Origin: Pectobacterium polonicum
GTDB lineage: Bacteria > Pseudomonadota > Gammaproteobacteria > Enterobacterales > Enterobacteriaceae
DNA length: 64,000 nt
Assembly: GCF_005497185.1 (NCBI RefSeq)
Contig: NZ_RJTN01000005.1
Coordinates: 62,001-126,000 of the forward strand
Direction: 5' to 3'
The notes under the pieces are model-generated. The model searched no databases, was not told the origin of the DNA, and saw only the letters and a list, made by a program, of their open reading frames with translations. The position numbers were made by a program, and so were the translations under genes. Positions 1 to 9,197 of the stretch are shown in pieces. Each line of letters starts with the position of its first letter. The first letter of the stretch is position 1.

Positions 1-697
1 ACGTTCTTAGCGGCCGCGCGCCCAAATCCAACGATGCTTCTACGAGCGAGTAGTCCAGCCGCGTCAGCGCGGTATAAATAGGCAACACCATAAACGGCAG
101 ATAGGAATACACAACGCCAATGTAAACTGCCAAATTGGTGTGCAAAATGATCAGCGGTTCATCAATCACACCCAGCCACAGCAGGAAGTTATTCAAGATA
201 CCGTTGTTTTTCAGAATCCCCATCCAGGCGTAGACGCGGATCAGAAACGACGTCCATGACGGGAGGATCACCAGCAATAATAGAATATTACGCGTTGAGG
301 GTTTACTGTGCGCGACGGCCCAAGCCAATGGATAACCAATAAGCAAGCAGCACAACGTCGACACAGCAGCAACCTGAAGCGACTGCATGTAGGCATCGAA
401 ATACAGCGGATCGTCCAACAAGTGCAGGTAATTCCCAAGATTCAGGGAAATATCCAGCTTGTCATCCATCCAGGAAACCAGATCGGTATAAGGCGGGATT
501 GCACGTGCCATCTCAGCGAAACTGATCTTGAACACGATCAGGAACGGCAGCATAAACAGCAGCAGTAGCCACACATACGGCAGCGCGATAACCAATTTGC
601 GCCCGTGTTTTTGACGCCAGCGCGCCATCAGCACACGTAGCCAGAGTCTGGCCTTGCCCGGTGGTTCCGCCGTGTGATGTTCGGGAAATAAAGTCAT
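1..697 (-). CDS. potH: Putrescine ABC transporter permease PotH (partial, C-terminus off the left edge)
   Basis: Inner-membrane permease of the PotFGHI putrescine importer. The frame opens at ATG 697 and stays open to base 1, giving about 232 residues; the E. coli protein has 317, so roughly 85 C-terminal residues lie outside. The protein begins MTLFPEHHTAEPPGKARLWL and has a first hydrophobic segment near residues 35-55, followed by several more, as in binding-protein-dependent permeases. A GAGGAA-type ribosome site precedes the ATG. It lies 14 bp downstream of potG on the same strand, so it is the third gene of a potF-potG-potH operon; potI would be expected beyond the edge. Identification is by recalled similarity to E. 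coli PotH and by operon context. Confidence 0.93.
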   Translation of the reverse strand, partial: MTLFPEHHTAEPPGKARLWLRVLMARWRQKHGRKLVIALPYVWLLLLFMLPFLIVFKISFAEMARAIPPYTDLVSWMDDKLDISLNLGNYLHLLDDPLYFDAYMQSLQVAAVSTLCCLLIGYPLAWAVAHSKPSTRNILLLLVILPSWTSFLIRVYAWMGILKNNGILNNFLLWLGVIDEPLIILHTNLAVYIGVVYSYLPFMVLPIYTALTRLDYSLVEASLDLGARPLRT

Positions 698-711
698 GAC
701 ATTCTTCCTCA

Positions 712-1845
712 CTACACCGTCAGAACCACACAGCTATCCGCATCCCAACACAGCCGAACCTCGTCTCCCCAGGTCGGTGTGCCTTTACGATAGCGGTAGG
801 CATTTTGTAGCTGCGCACTGATAATCTGTCCGCTGTTAAGCCTGACGTGATATATCGACAGGTCTCCCAGATAGGCGATATGCACAACTTCCCCCACGGC
901 GAAATTACAGCCGTCAGCCGGAACCTCTTCGCACAGCATGATTTTTTCAGGACGTAATGCGATGTAAACTGGTACACCATCCACTACCGAGACATCAGAA
1001 TCCACCTTCAGCGGATGCACCAGCCCAGGGCTTTTGATGATCAGTGCTTCGTCCTGACGCTCCTGCAATATCCCTTCAAACATATTGACCGAGCCGATGA
1101 ATTCTGCGCTGAAGCGCGTATTCGGGTGCTCATAAATCTCTTCCGGTTCGCCAATCTGTACGAACTTACCGCGATTCATGATGGCAATACGTCCTGCCAT
1201 CGTCATGGCTTCTTCCTGATCGTGTGTCACCATCACACAGGTCGCCCCTACGCGCTCCAGAATATCGACCACTTCAAGTTGCATGCGGTCGCGCAGTTTC
1301 TTGTCCAGCGCCCCCATCGGTTCGTCCAGCAACAGCAGTTTTGGACGCTTCGCCAGACTACGAGCCAAGGCAACACGCTGACGCTGACCGCCGGAAAGTT
1401 GATGCGGTTTACGATTGGCGAACTCCTGCATGTGCACCAGCGACAGCATCTCTTCTACACGATCTTTGATTTCAGCACGCGGCAGCTTGTCCTGTTTCAA
1501 ACCAAACGCGATATTCTTTTCCACCGTCATATGTGGGAACAACGCATAAGACTGGAACATCATATTGATAGGACGCTGGTAAGGCGGTACTAATGATAAA
1601 TCCTGACCATCAAGAACAATCTGCCCCTGAGTCGGGAGCTCAAAACCTGCCAGCATACGCAGCAGCGTGGATTTCCCACAGCCAGATGCACCCAGCAGAG
1701 CAAAAATTTCGCCTTTATAAATCGTCAGGCTGACATCATCGACCGCGGCCTGACCATCAAACGACTTCGTCAGGTTACGCACTTCCAACAGCGGCGTGGC
1801 CGCTTTTTGAGGTTTTGATTGAGGGCGTGGGATCGCGTCATTCAC
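712..1845 (-). CDS. potG: Putrescine ABC transporter ATP-binding subunit PotG
   Basis: Cytoplasmic ATPase that drives putrescine import by PotFGHI. With the GTG start at 1845 the product is 377 residues, the length of E. coli PotG, and begins VNDAIPRPQSK (first residue read as Met). A GGAGAG site lies 9 nt upstream of this GTG, which is why it is preferred to the in-frame ATG at 1881. Visible motifs: Walker A GASGCGKST at about residues 52-60, ABC signature LSGGQ at 150-154, Walker B LLLLDEP at about 170-176, then a C-terminal TOBE-type regulatory region from about residue 300. It lies between potF (about 200 bp upstream, with a hairpin in the gap) and potH (14 bp downstream). Confidence 0.95.
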   Translation of the reverse strand: MNDAIPRPQSKPQKAATPLLEVRNLTKSFDGQAAVDDVSLTIYKGEIFALLGASGCGKSTLLRMLAGFELPTQGQIVLDGQDLSLVPPYQRPINMMFQSYALFPHMTVEKNIAFGLKQDKLPRAEIKDRVEEMLSLVHMQEFANRKPHQLSGGQRQRVALARSLAKRPKLLLLDEPMGALDKKLRDRMQLEVVDILERVGATCVMVTHDQEEAMTMAGRIAIMNRGKFVQIGEPEEIYEHPNTRFSAEFIGSVNMFEGILQERQDEALIIKSPGLVHPLKVDSDVSVVDGVPVYIALRPEKIMLCEEVPADGCNFAVGEVVHIAYLGDLSIYHVRLNSGQIISAQLQNAYRYRKGTPTWGDEVRLCWDADSCVVLTV

Positions 1846-1941
1846 TTCGCATTGCTCTCCGGCAAAAGCAGAACAAGTCACCCCGCTGACGCCGCGATTA
1901 GGCGTTTTTGCATTCAGCGGAGTGACACAATATAGAGCGCA

Positions 1942-1964
1942 AACAGGCGGTTCATCCGCCTGTT
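1942..1964 (-). terminator. Hairpin between potF and potG (possible attenuator)
   Basis: A perfect 9-bp inverted repeat (AACAGGCGG / CCGCCTGTT, 5-nt loop) lies in the potF-potG gap. On the transcribed strand it is followed by only a short T stretch, so it would be a weak terminator or an mRNA-stabilising 3' end. Inference: it lowers potG/potH expression relative to potF, giving excess periplasmic binding protein. Confidence 0.5.
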
Positions 1965-2049
1965 CTTTGCCACATTTAACGCCTTCAATAAGTAGAGCAC
2001 CCTATGGCACCCGACTTATAGTAGGTATCACAACATTAGATCAAAGCCG

Positions 2050-3159
2050 CTATTTACCGCTCTTAACCTTAGTCCATGCACGAGTACGTGTGCGGTCAAT
2101 CTGAGGGGATTGCACTTTGAGCGTAAACATTTTGGCACGCACATCCGCAGGCGGGTAAACACCCGGGTTGTTACGAATCTCTTCGTTCACCAAAGGCAAG
2201 GATGCCAGGTTACCGCTGGCGTAATAGGTGTGGTTACTGATCTCAGCCATCACTTCCGGCTTCATCAGGTAGTCCAGAAACGCGTAGGCTTCATCCAGAT
2301 TTTTAGCATCTTTCGGGATAGCGAGGACGTCAAAGAATGCCAATGCGCCTTCTTTCGGAATACTGTATTGGATATTGACGCCGTTCTTCGCTTCTTTCGC
2401 ACGATTCCCCGCCTGCATGATATCGCCCGCCCAGCCTACAGCAACGCAGATGTCGCCGTTCGCCAGATCGTTGATATATTGCGACGAATGGAAATAACGA
2501 ATGCTCGGACGTAGTTTCAGCAACAGATCGGTCGCTGACGTGCTGTAATCACCCGGTTTGGTGCTGTTCGGATCTTTACCCTGATAGTTTAATACCGTAG
2601 CAAAGATCTCTTCTGGCGCATCCAGGAAAGAAACCCCGCAGCTTTTCAGCTTTTCCAGATTCTCTGGCTTCAGTACCAGATCCCAGCTATCAACAGGTGC
2701 ATCGGCACCCAGCGCCGCTTTGACTTTCTCGACGTTATAACCAATACCTGTGGTCGCCCACAGATAAGGCAAGGCATATTTGTTATCGGGATCGTGCTGG
2801 GCAATCAACTTCATCAGCTCGGGGTCCAGATTTTTGTAATTCGGTAGCTTACTCTTGTCTAATGGCTGAAAAACTCCCGCTGAGAGCTGACGCTCAAGGA
2901 AGCTGGCAGAAGGCACCACCAGATCAAAACCCGTGCTGCCCGCCATGAGCTTGCCTTCCAACACTTCGTTGGAGTCAAACACATCATAGACAACCTTAAT
3001 ACCGGTTTCTTTCTGGAAATTGGCTAACGTGTTTGGTGCGATATAGTCGGACCAGTTATAAACATGCAGCGTTTTCTCTTCCGCAGATGCGGTGACGGAC
3101 GCGGCCATCAGCAAGCCGGTAACAACACCCGATAGCCATTTTTTACGTTGGGTGAACAT
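2050..3159 (-). CDS. potF: Periplasmic putrescine-binding protein PotF
   Basis: Periplasmic receptor that captures putrescine for the PotGHI membrane complex. The ATG at 3159 gives 369 residues and has a strong GGAGGAAGG ribosome site just upstream; the longer in-frame ATG at 3216 lacks one and would put residues before the signal peptide. N-terminus MFTQRKKWLSGVVTGLLMAA is a classic Sec signal peptide with likely cleavage after ASA near residue 26. The mature part (LHVYNWSDYI..., KVVYDVFDSNE, ends TRTRAWTKVKSGK) is nearly collinear with E. coli PotF. First gene of the operon; the potFGHI order is that of E. coli. Confidence 0.96.
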   Translation of the reverse strand: MFTQRKKWLSGVVTGLLMAASVTASAEEKTLHVYNWSDYIAPNTLANFQKETGIKVVYDVFDSNEVLEGKLMAGSTGFDLVVPSASFLERQLSAGVFQPLDKSKLPNYKNLDPELMKLIAQHDPDNKYALPYLWATTGIGYNVEKVKAALGADAPVDSWDLVLKPENLEKLKSCGVSFLDAPEEIFATVLNYQGKDPNSTKPGDYSTSATDLLLKLRPSIRYFHSSQYINDLANGDICVAVGWAGDIMQAGNRAKEAKNGVNIQYSIPKEGALAFFDVLAIPKDAKNLDEAYAFLDYLMKPEVMAEISNHTYYASGNLASLPLVNEEIRNNPGVYPPADVRAKMFTLKVQSPQIDRTRTRAWTKVKSGK

Positions 3160-3526
3160 CCGTTCCTTCCTCCATACAAGGGGGTGATCGTGGGAGTATG
3201 TATCGTTCCGATACAAAACATGTCCTGCCGCGCTATCAAATCGGTGAATGAATATGCACCGATTTTTATTCGCTCATACACAGACATAGCCTTGATTCGA
3301 CAGTCTGTCGCTTACAGGAATAAAGCATAACCCCACAACATCATGCGCACCATACTTGAACGTAAAAAATGGGTTTTAACGATTATTTATTCACATTTTG
3401 TCGATGTGATGAAGGCGTTTAGCGACAAACAAAGAGAAATATCTGGCAATAAGGCGAAACAACCAGAATAAATGGCGGTGAAAGGAAAATAAGTAAAACC
3501 AATTGCTGCCGTTGGCAGCAACCGTA
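3160..3526. other. potF upstream region / ybjN 3' region
   Basis: Non-coding gap of 367 bp. It must hold the potF promoter. Near 3503-3521 it holds the ybjN terminator, listed separately. No further operator could be assigned by eye. Confidence 0.6.
3503..3521 (-). terminator. Intrinsic terminator after ybjN
   Basis: Perfect 8-bp stem TTGCTGCC / GGCAGCAA with a 3-nt loop, followed on the minus strand by a T-rich run. It starts just past the ybjN stop codon. Confidence 0.6.
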
Positions 3527-4006
3527 TCAATGCAAATGTGAGGTCGTGACTCTGGCAGCAGAGCCCTCTTCTTCCTCGCCGATAAACAGCAGATTGTTAG
3601 CACTTGCTTCAAGGATCACCATTGAGATCTGCTCTTCAGATTGCTGCATGAAATGCCTGAATTGTTCCAACGTCATCCCCGCAGCCACACTAAACGACTG
3701 GCAAACAATCAGCTTCGGCAGGTTATCGTCCTGAACGTCGATAAACGCCTTGACGGTCAAGGAACTGGCATTGATTTGGCTCAGGTCGCCGACCAAAGGA
3801 ATCAACGCGCTGGGCTTCACTTCGGCAAGTGCAGAAAACAGGATTACGTTATCTACCAGATCAACTTTCGCGTCGAACACGCCATCAAAATTTTGCATAT
3901 GAGGAAGATGGAGCGCCTGACAGGAATCACATTCGAAATACAGAATATTCAGTTGATCCAGCCACCGCCGTAGCATAGCCAAATCCGGGACGATGAGTGA
4001 ATCCAT
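3527..4006 (-). CDS. ybjN: YbjN/AmyR family regulatory protein
   Basis: Cytoplasmic YbjN-family protein of 159 residues with the type III secretion chaperone-like fold typical of the family. In E. coli overexpression represses motility and exopolysaccharide genes; the Erwinia amylovora orthologue AmyR is a negative regulator of amylovoran. The sequence matches E. coli YbjN closely (FECDSCQALHLPHMQNFDG, NASSLTVKAF, VCQS, SEEQISMVILEA). Two consecutive ATGs (4009, 4006) are possible starts; 4006 aligns with E. coli (MDSLIV versus MTSLVV) and has the better spacing from a GAGG site. It lies between potF and rimK as in E. coli but is separated from rimK by 280 bp with a terminator, so it is probably transcribed alone. 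Whether it controls virulence here is inference. Confidence 0.9.
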   Translation of the reverse strand: MDSLIVPDLAMLRRWLDQLNILYFECDSCQALHLPHMQNFDGVFDAKVDLVDNVILFSALAEVKPSALIPLVGDLSQINASSLTVKAFIDVQDDNLPKLIVCQSFSVAAGMTLEQFRHFMQQSEEQISMVILEASANNLLFIGEEEEGSAARVTTSHLH

Positions 4007-4246
4007 CATGTTTGCCTCATACTTGCCACCGTAAAGACAGCGTTATTGAAAAGAGAACACCGTTCACGCAGAAACGACGTTAAAACAGAAACAGTCTCAA
4101 AGCAGAAACCATCTTAAAAACGGCCCATAGCTTACGGAATATTGTGCAACGATGCCACGATAAAAGCGCACCACGGCCCGTTTTCCTCGTTCTACTGCAC
4201 GACGATGCACCGTCGCGAACACGGCCCAATAGCCACGTGCCAATGG

Positions 4247-4267
4247 AAAACGCCGTATTTTACGGCG
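4247..4267 (-). terminator. Intrinsic terminator after rimK
   Basis: Stem CGCCGTA / TACGGCG with a TTT loop, followed on the minus strand by TTTT. It lies 20 bp past the rimK stop. Confidence 0.75.
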
Positions 4268-4286
4268 CAGTCTCTGTTTCAGAAAG

Positions 4287-5198
4287 CTAACTTTTACTTA
4301 TTGTTGTCGATGTTGCGACGCGCTTCTGAGTATTTTGCTCAATAAACTCAATCATCATGCCAGCAATATCGAAACCAGTGGTCGTTTCAATCCCTTCCAG
4401 CCCCGGTGAAGCATTCACTTCCATCACCAGCGGCCCGCGTTCGGCGCGCAAAATATCAACCCCCGCCACATTCAGCCCCAGCGTTTTTGTCGCCTTGATA
4501 GCAATCGCACGCTCCTGCGCCGTAATTTTCACGTTATTCGCCGACCCGCCGCGATGCAAATTTGAACGAAATTCCCCCGCCTTCGCCTGCCGTTCTATCG
4601 CCGCAACCACCCGATTACCGATCACAAGACAGCGGATATCTTTACCCTGTGCTTCACGCACGTATTCCTGCACCAAAATGTGTGCATTTAGCCCACGAAA
4701 TGCATCAATGACGCTTTCTGCCGCCTGCCGCGTCTCCGCTAATACCACGCCAATTCCCTGCGTACCTTCCACCAATTTCACCACCAGCGGCGCACCGCCC
4801 ACCATCGCGATCAGATCGCCAGTATCATCCGGCGAGTGAGCAAACCCGGTAATCGGCAGATCAATCCCTTCACGAGCAAGCAGTTGCAGTGAATGAAGTT
4901 TGTCACGGGCGCGAATCACCGCAACAGAGTTATTCAGCGGATAACTCCCCAGCATTTCAAACTGGCGTAATACCGCCGTGCCATAAAATGTAATCTGTGA
5001 ACCAATACGCGGAATAATCGCATCGTATTTATCCAGCCGGCGTCCACGGTAATGCACAGACGGCGCCGCCGGATTAATATTCATATAGCAGGAAAGTGGA
5101 TCGATAATCTCAACGCTATGCTTACGCGCCTCAGCGGCTTCACGCAGGCGTTTGCAGGAATATAACGCTCCATCACGAGACAGAATGGCTATCTTCAT
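4287..5198 (-). CDS. rimK: Ribosomal protein S6--L-glutamate ligase RimK
   Basis: ATP-grasp ligase that adds glutamate residues to the C-terminus of ribosomal protein S6 (and makes poly-alpha-glutamate in vitro). 303 residues against 300 in E. coli. Collinear landmarks: start [21 protein letters not shown], the ATP-grasp nucleotide-binding stretch [15 protein letters not shown] at about residues 137-151, and the metal-binding end of the domain [14 protein letters not shown] at about 259-272. It follows nfsA by 16 bp on the same strand, so the two form an operon, as in E. coli. The C-terminal tail (after about residue 290) is the least conserved part. Confidence 0.95.
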   Translation of the reverse strand: MKIAILSRDGALYSCKRLREAAEARKHSVEIIDPLSCYMNINPAAPSVHYRGRRLDKYDAIIPRIGSQITFYGTAVLRQFEMLGSYPLNNSVAVIRARDKLHSLQLLAREGIDLPITGFAHSPDDTGDLIAMVGGAPLVVKLVEGTQGIGVVLAETRQAAESVIDAFRGLNAHILVQEYVREAQGKDIRCLVIGNRVVAAIERQAKAGEFRSNLHRGGSANNVKITAQERAIAIKATKTLGLNVAGVDILRAERGPLVMEVNASPGLEGIETTTGFDIAGMMIEFIEQNTQKRVATSTTISKS

Positions 5199-5214
5199 AA
5201 ATATCCTACCGATA

Positions 5215-5934
5215 CTAGCGTATCGCCCATCCTTGTTGATGTAAGTAGTCCAGCATAAATGGACGTAACTCTTTTTTCAGCGTCAGTTCAACGTGTTCAC
5301 TCCAGCTTTCACGACGGCGACCGGTGCGCTGTAGATAATATTCCACCATTTGCTGATCGTATTGTGCCAGCACATCGCGATCGAGCGGCTGATAAACATT
5401 TTCATGCAACATCATGGCCGCTGGCATACGTGGTTTCAGCATCGGTTCGGCGTCCGGGTGCCCCAGACACAGCCCAAACAGCGGTATCACCTGCGTCGGC
5501 AATTGCAGTAACTGCGTCACATCAGCAATGCGGTTGCGAATCCCACCGATAAAAACCCCACCGAGCCCTAGCGATTCGGCAGCAACCAGAGCATTCTGCG
5601 CCATGATAGCGGTATCGACACAGCCAATCAGCAATTGCTCGGTCAACCCAGTTTCTGCCTGAGGGAAGATCTCTACATGGCGATGAAAATCGGCACAAAA
5701 TACCCAAAACTCCGCCGCCTGTGCCACATAGTTTTGCTCGCCGGTATAGTGAACCAGCGTTTCGCGTACGGCAGGATCGGTAATGCGGATAATCGTACTA
5801 CATTGTAAAAAGCTGGAGCTGGACGCACTCTGTGCGGAGGTAACGATGGCGTGGCGTTGTTCATCCGTTACGGGCTGAGACGTAAACGCACGAATGGAAC
5901 GGTGGCGTTGTAGCAAATCAATGGTCGGTGTCAC
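5215..5934 (-). CDS. nfsA: Oxygen-insensitive NADPH nitroreductase NfsA
   Basis: FMN-dependent NADPH nitroreductase of 239 residues (E. coli NfsA 240) that reduces nitroaromatics and quinones by two-electron steps. The N-terminus [20 protein letters not shown] holds the HRSIR FMN-phosphate contact motif; [15 protein letters not shown] and [17 protein letters not shown] are family hallmarks; the C-terminus [11 protein letters not shown] matches E. coli. First gene of nfsA-rimK. In E. coli the gene belongs to the SoxRS regulon; no soxbox was confirmed here. E. coli has ybjC directly upstream, whereas here that place is taken by a repeat element. Confidence 0.95.
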   Translation of the reverse strand: MTPTIDLLQRHRSIRAFTSQPVTDEQRHAIVTSAQSASSSSFLQCSTIIRITDPAVRETLVHYTGEQNYVAQAAEFWVFCADFHRHVEIFPQAETGLTEQLLIGCVDTAIMAQNALVAAESLGLGGVFIGGIRNRIADVTQLLQLPTQVIPLFGLCLGHPDAEPMLKPRMPAAMMLHENVYQPLDRDVLAQYDQQMVEYYLQRTGRRRESWSEHVELTLKKELRPFMLDYLHQQGWAIR

Positions 5935-5972
5935 ACTGGCATCCTTCAGTCGGTAAAGTTATTTCATCATCG

Positions 5973-6171
5973 ATACCCTAAATAATTCAAGTTGCAGGAA
6001 GGCGGCAAGAGAAGGAATCCCGATGAGCTTACTCAAGTAAGTGGTTCGGGTGACAAATCTGCCGGGAGCAGATTTGAACGCTGCTTGCAGCGGCCCTTTA
6101 GGGCGAGGCCCACGACGGGCCGAGTATTTAAGCGCAGCCAACGCGCATGCAGCTTGAAGTATGACGGGTAT
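5973..6171. repeat. ERIC/YPAL-like palindromic repeat, long form (copy 1)
   Basis: A 199-bp imperfect palindrome starting ATACCCTAAATAATTC and ending TATGACGGGTAT, with outer arms CAAGTTGCA / TGCAGCTTG and a central palindrome around 6016-6052. It matches the 115-bp copy at 29272-29386 except for an extra cassette at about 6055-6130 in its right half. The cassette holds four hairpins in a row: AAATCTGC/GCAGATTT (loop CGGGA), CGCTGC/GCAGCG, GCCCT/AGGGC and GGCCC/GGGCC. It lies between nfsA and grxA. The layout resembles enterobacterial ERIC/YPAL elements; the family name is inference. Confidence 0.85.
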
Positions 6172-6359
6172 AATAGCTTCAGCAAATCGTTGTAACAGGT
6201 AATGACTACTTTTTTTCATCAATGAATGCGGGCATAGTAGCGCCATTCACAGTAACCTCATTAACCGTAACACTTTCAGCCGTGACCTTATCTACAACAA
6301 GCGTCACGCTATGCGTTTTCAGAATGAGAGTATTTTTCTAATTTTACAAAGGAGTTTAC

Positions 6360-6626
6360 ATGTTCGCTGTAATTTTCGGGCGCCCAGCTTGCCCTTATTG
6401 TGTACGTGCGAAAGAACTGGCAGAGAAACTGGCCGAGCAGCGTGATGACTTCAGCTTCCGTTATGTAGACATCCACGCAGAAGGTATCTCAAAAGAAGAT
6501 TTGTCGAAGACGGTAGGAAAACCGGTTGAAACCGTACCGCAGATTTTCCTGGATGAAAAACACATTGGCGGCTGCACTGATTTTGAAGCCTATGCCAAAG
6601 AACATTTGTCTCTGTTCCAGTCATAA
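6360..6626 (+). CDS. grxA: Glutaredoxin 1
   Basis: Dithiol glutaredoxin of 88 residues (E. coli GrxA 85) that uses glutathione to reduce disulfides, including ribonucleotide reductase and OxyR. Active site CPYC at residues 11-14; the glutathione-binding TVPQIF motif follows, and GGCTDF replaces the E. coli GGYTDF. A textbook AAGGAG ribosome site precedes ATG 6360. It is monocistronic, with an intrinsic terminator directly downstream. In E. coli grxA is activated by OxyR; no OxyR site was assigned here. Confidence 0.96.
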   Translation: MFAVIFGRPACPYCVRAKELAEKLAEQRDDFSFRYVDIHAEGISKEDLSKTVGKPVETVPQIFLDEKHIGGCTDFEAYAKEHLSLFQS

Positions 6627-6647
6627 TCATCAGACGGGTCAGACAAT

Positions 6648-6673
6648 AGCGCGGCGAACGTCCGCGCTTTTTT
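6648..6673 (+). terminator. Intrinsic terminator after grxA
   Basis: Stem AGCGCGG / CCGCGCT with a 7-nt loop followed by a run of Ts, 22 bp past the grxA stop. Confidence 0.9.
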
Positions 6674-6701
6674 ATTTTATAGCAGCATGTTCAGCGTCTA
6701 C

Positions 6702-7073
6702 TCAGCGAAGATAGCGTCGATATAGGCTACGCAAGCACAGTACACCCAGTGAACCCAATACGCACCAAAAGGCCGCGCTCATCACATAAGCCAGCTCTTG
6801 CCAAAAAGAACGCATCGGCGTATTCCACAAATGGAGCATCAGTAAACATACAGGCATCGCCGCCAGCGCACCAAATAACGGGTAAAGCAAGCGGCCGCGT
6901 GCAGAAAGAAGACAGGCAATCATACCCGGCAGCAGAAAGAGTAACATTCCTGGGCTACCGCGCAGTCCGTCGTTCACTGCGGCATCCGATACTTCAATTT
7001 TTTGACTTAGAAACACAATGGTGAACAGTAGAAAACAACAAACCGCGCCGACCCAACCTTTATTTCGTGCCAT
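6702..7073 (-). CDS. ybjM: Inner-membrane protein YbjM
   Basis: Small integral membrane protein of 123 residues, function unknown, similar in length and pattern to E. coli YbjM (125): N-terminal WVGAVCCFLLFTIVF, a LLFLLPGMIA segment, SFWQELAYVMSAAFWCVLG near the end and a basic C-terminus. About four hydrophobic segments are visible. It lies between grxA and ybjL, facing both, the same arrangement as in E. coli. Confidence 0.85.
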   Translation of the reverse strand: MARNKGWVGAVCCFLLFTIVFLSQKIEVSDAAVNDGLRGSPGMLLFLLPGMIACLLSARGRLLYPLFGALAAMPVCLLMLHLWNTPMRSFWQELAYVMSAAFWCVLGSLGVLCLRSLYRRYLR

Positions 7074-7436
7074 AAACCGCCCCTCTCAATATGCCTCCCA
7101 ACCTGCATCAACCCGATACCGAAAACATGCGGTATGGTAAAAATGATTGGTGTATCTATTCCCCGATATGAAAAACATGAGGCTTCGCTACGATTTATTC
7201 GACGCACAGGTAGACGATAACCTGCCGTATTTCATCAACAGCGACACCATAATCATTAAATTAAACAATAATTACACTGAACAATTTTTATCGGATAAAT
7301 TATACTTGATGAGGCTGATTCCTTTCAGCTGACGTGTATTGCATGCCGTCACGGGAATTCATGTATTTCATGGCTAAATCTAGCCGCTATAATGAATAAC
7401 ATCAAGAACTTACTGGTAAACAACAAGTTACATTCC
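7074..7436. other. ybjM-ybjL divergent intergenic region
   Basis: 363 bp without a convincing gene; a 61-codon frame at 7147-7332 has no recognisable similarity or good ribosome site. It should hold the promoters of both flanking genes. A short inverted repeat ATACCG / CGGTAT lies at 7116-7135. Nothing else could be assigned. Confidence 0.5.
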
Positions 7437-9125
7437 ATGAATATAAACGTCGCTTATTTGTTAAACGGGAATTACATCCTGCTTTTATTCGTGGTTCTTT
7501 CATTAGGACTCTGTCTGGGAAAGTTGCGCTTCGGCCCAGTACAACTCGGTAATTCTATTGGCGTTTTAGTCGTTTCTTTATTACTCGGCCAACAACATTT
7601 CTCGATTAATACCGAAGCGCTGAGTCTCGGTTTTATGTTATTTATTTTTTGTGTGGGAGTGGAAGCCGGGCCGAATTTCTTTTCCATTTTCTTCCGCGAC
7701 GGAAAAAATTATTTCATGCTCGCGCTGGTGATGGTCGGTAGCGCTATGTTACTGGCATTGGGCTTAGGAAAACTCTTTGGCTGGGGAATCGGCCTAACCG
7801 CAGGAATGCTGGCCGGCTCCATGACATCAACGCCAGTCTTGGTCGGTGCGGGCGACACGTTGCGTAATACCGCCAGTCTGGGGAGCCAACTCGGTATTGA
7901 GCAAGATCACCTGAGCCTGGGCTATGCGCTGACGTATCTGGTCGGGCTGGTCAGCCTCATTTTTGGTGCGCGCTATCTCCCTAAACTCCAGCATCAGGAT
8001 CTCCCCACCAGCGCACAGCAAATTGCTCGCGAACGCGGGTTGGATGCGGATAGCCAAAGAAAAGTATATCTGCCAGTGATTCGCGCCTATCGCGTCGGAC
8101 CTGAGTTAGTCGACTGGGCGGACGGCAAGAATTTACGCGAGTTGGGAATTTATCGTCAGACGGGCTGCTACATCGAGCGCATTCGGCGTAACGGAATTCT
8201 GGCCAATCCCGACGGCGATGCCGTCTTGCAAATCGGCGACGAGATCGCGCTGGTCGGCTACCCCGATGCACATTCCCGTTTGAACTCCAATTTCCGTGAT
8301 GGTAAGGAAGTTTTCGACCGAGATTTGCTAGACATGCGCATCGTGACGGAAGAGATCGTCGTCAAGAATCATAATGCCGTCGGCAAGCGCCTGAGCCAGT
8401 TGAAGCTGACCGATCACGGCTGTTTCCTTAACCGTATCGTCCGCAGCCAGATTGAAATGCCGATTGACGATAACGTCGTGCTAAATAAAGGTGATGTCTT
8501 GCAGGTCAGCGGCGACGCCCGTCGGGTGAAAAGTATTGCTGACAGAATCGGGTTTATTTCTATCCACAGTCAGGTCACCGATCTGCTGGCTTTCTGCGCT
8601 TTTTTCGTTATCGGCGTAATGGTCGGGTTGATCACCATCCAATTCAGTAATTTCACATTCGGCATTGGTAATGCAGCCGGGTTACTTTTCGCAGGCATCA
8701 TGCTGGGGTTCCTGCGCGCCAATCACCCTACTTTTGGCTATATTCCGCAGGGGGCTCTCAATATGGTCAAAGAATTTGGCCTGATGGTCTTTATGGCGGG
8801 TGTCGGCCTGAGTGCCGGTAGCACCATCAACAGCAGTCTGGGAGAAGTCGGCATCCAGATGCTAGCTTCAGGACTGATTGTCAGCCTGGTGCCTGTGGTG
8901 ATTTGCTTTCTGTTCGGCGCGTATGTACTAAAAATGAACCGCGCGCTGCTGTTTGGTGCCATGATGGGGGCACGCACCTGCGCACCTGCGATGGAAATTA
9001 TCAGCGATACGGCGCGCAGTAACATCCCTGCGCTCGGCTATGCGGGTACCTATGCCATCGCTAACGTACTACTCACATTAGCAGGTTCACTCATCGTGGT
9101 TATCTGGCCTGAATTACCCGGCTAA
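7437..9125 (+). CDS. ybjL: YbjL, AspT/YidE-family putative transporter
   Basis: Polytopic inner-membrane protein of the aspartate:alanine exchanger (AspT/AAEx) superfamily. From ATG 7437 it has 562 residues (E. coli YbjL 561). Architecture: N-terminal membrane domain (about 1-185), two TrkA-C/RCK-type soluble domains (about 205-370; [20 protein letters not shown] and [20 protein letters not shown]), then a C-terminal membrane domain ending in conserved [20 protein letters not shown]. The start is chosen by alignment with E. coli ([16 protein letters not shown]); an in-frame ATG at 7392 would add 15 residues, and neither has a strong ribosome site. Substrate unknown; aspartate or alanine would be a guess from the family name. 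Followed directly by the RybB promoter. Confidence 0.92.
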   Translation: MNINVAYLLNGNYILLLFVVLSLGLCLGKLRFGPVQLGNSIGVLVVSLLLGQQHFSINTEALSLGFMLFIFCVGVEAGPNFFSIFFRDGKNYFMLALVMVGSAMLLALGLGKLFGWGIGLTAGMLAGSMTSTPVLVGAGDTLRNTASLGSQLGIEQDHLSLGYALTYLVGLVSLIFGARYLPKLQHQDLPTSAQQIARERGLDADSQRKVYLPVIRAYRVGPELVDWADGKNLRELGIYRQTGCYIERIRRNGILANPDGDAVLQIGDEIALVGYPDAHSRLNSNFRDGKEVFDRDLLDMRIVTEEIVVKNHNAVGKRLSQLKLTDHGCFLNRIVRSQIEMPIDDNVVLNKGDVLQVSGDARRVKSIADRIGFISIHSQVTDLLAFCAFFVIGVMVGLITIQFSNFTFGIGNAAGLLFAGIMLGFLRANHPTFGYIPQGALNMVKEFGLMVFMAGVGLSAGSTINSSLGEVGIQMLASGLIVSLVPVVICFLFGAYVLKMNRALLFGAMMGARTCAPAMEIISDTARSNIPALGYAGTYAIANVLLTLAGSLIVVIWPELPG

Positions 9126-9163
9126 AAACAGGTAAGAAATCGTGAATTTTTTCCGAAAAGGTC

Positions 9164-9191
9164 AGAACTTTTTCTTTGCCTTAAAGTCTGA
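9164..9191 (+). promoter_or_regulatory. Sigma-E (RpoE) promoter of rybB
   Basis: A -35 element AGAACTT (9164-9170) and a -10 element TCTGA (9187-9191) are separated by 16 bp, matching the sigma-E consensus GGAACTT-N16-TCTGA. The first RNA base predicted from the RybB 5' end is 9198. In E. coli and Salmonella rybB is strictly sigma-E dependent. Confidence 0.88.
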
Positions 9192-9197
9192 ATAAGT

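Noticed and set aside
5959-6246. 95-codon frame on the minus strand in the position of ybjC
   Set aside because: It reads through repeat copy 1 and shows no similarity to YbjC; its codons are those of the palindrome.
7147-7332. 61-codon frame between ybjM and ybjL
   Set aside because: No ribosome site, no recognisable similarity, lies in the divergent promoter region.
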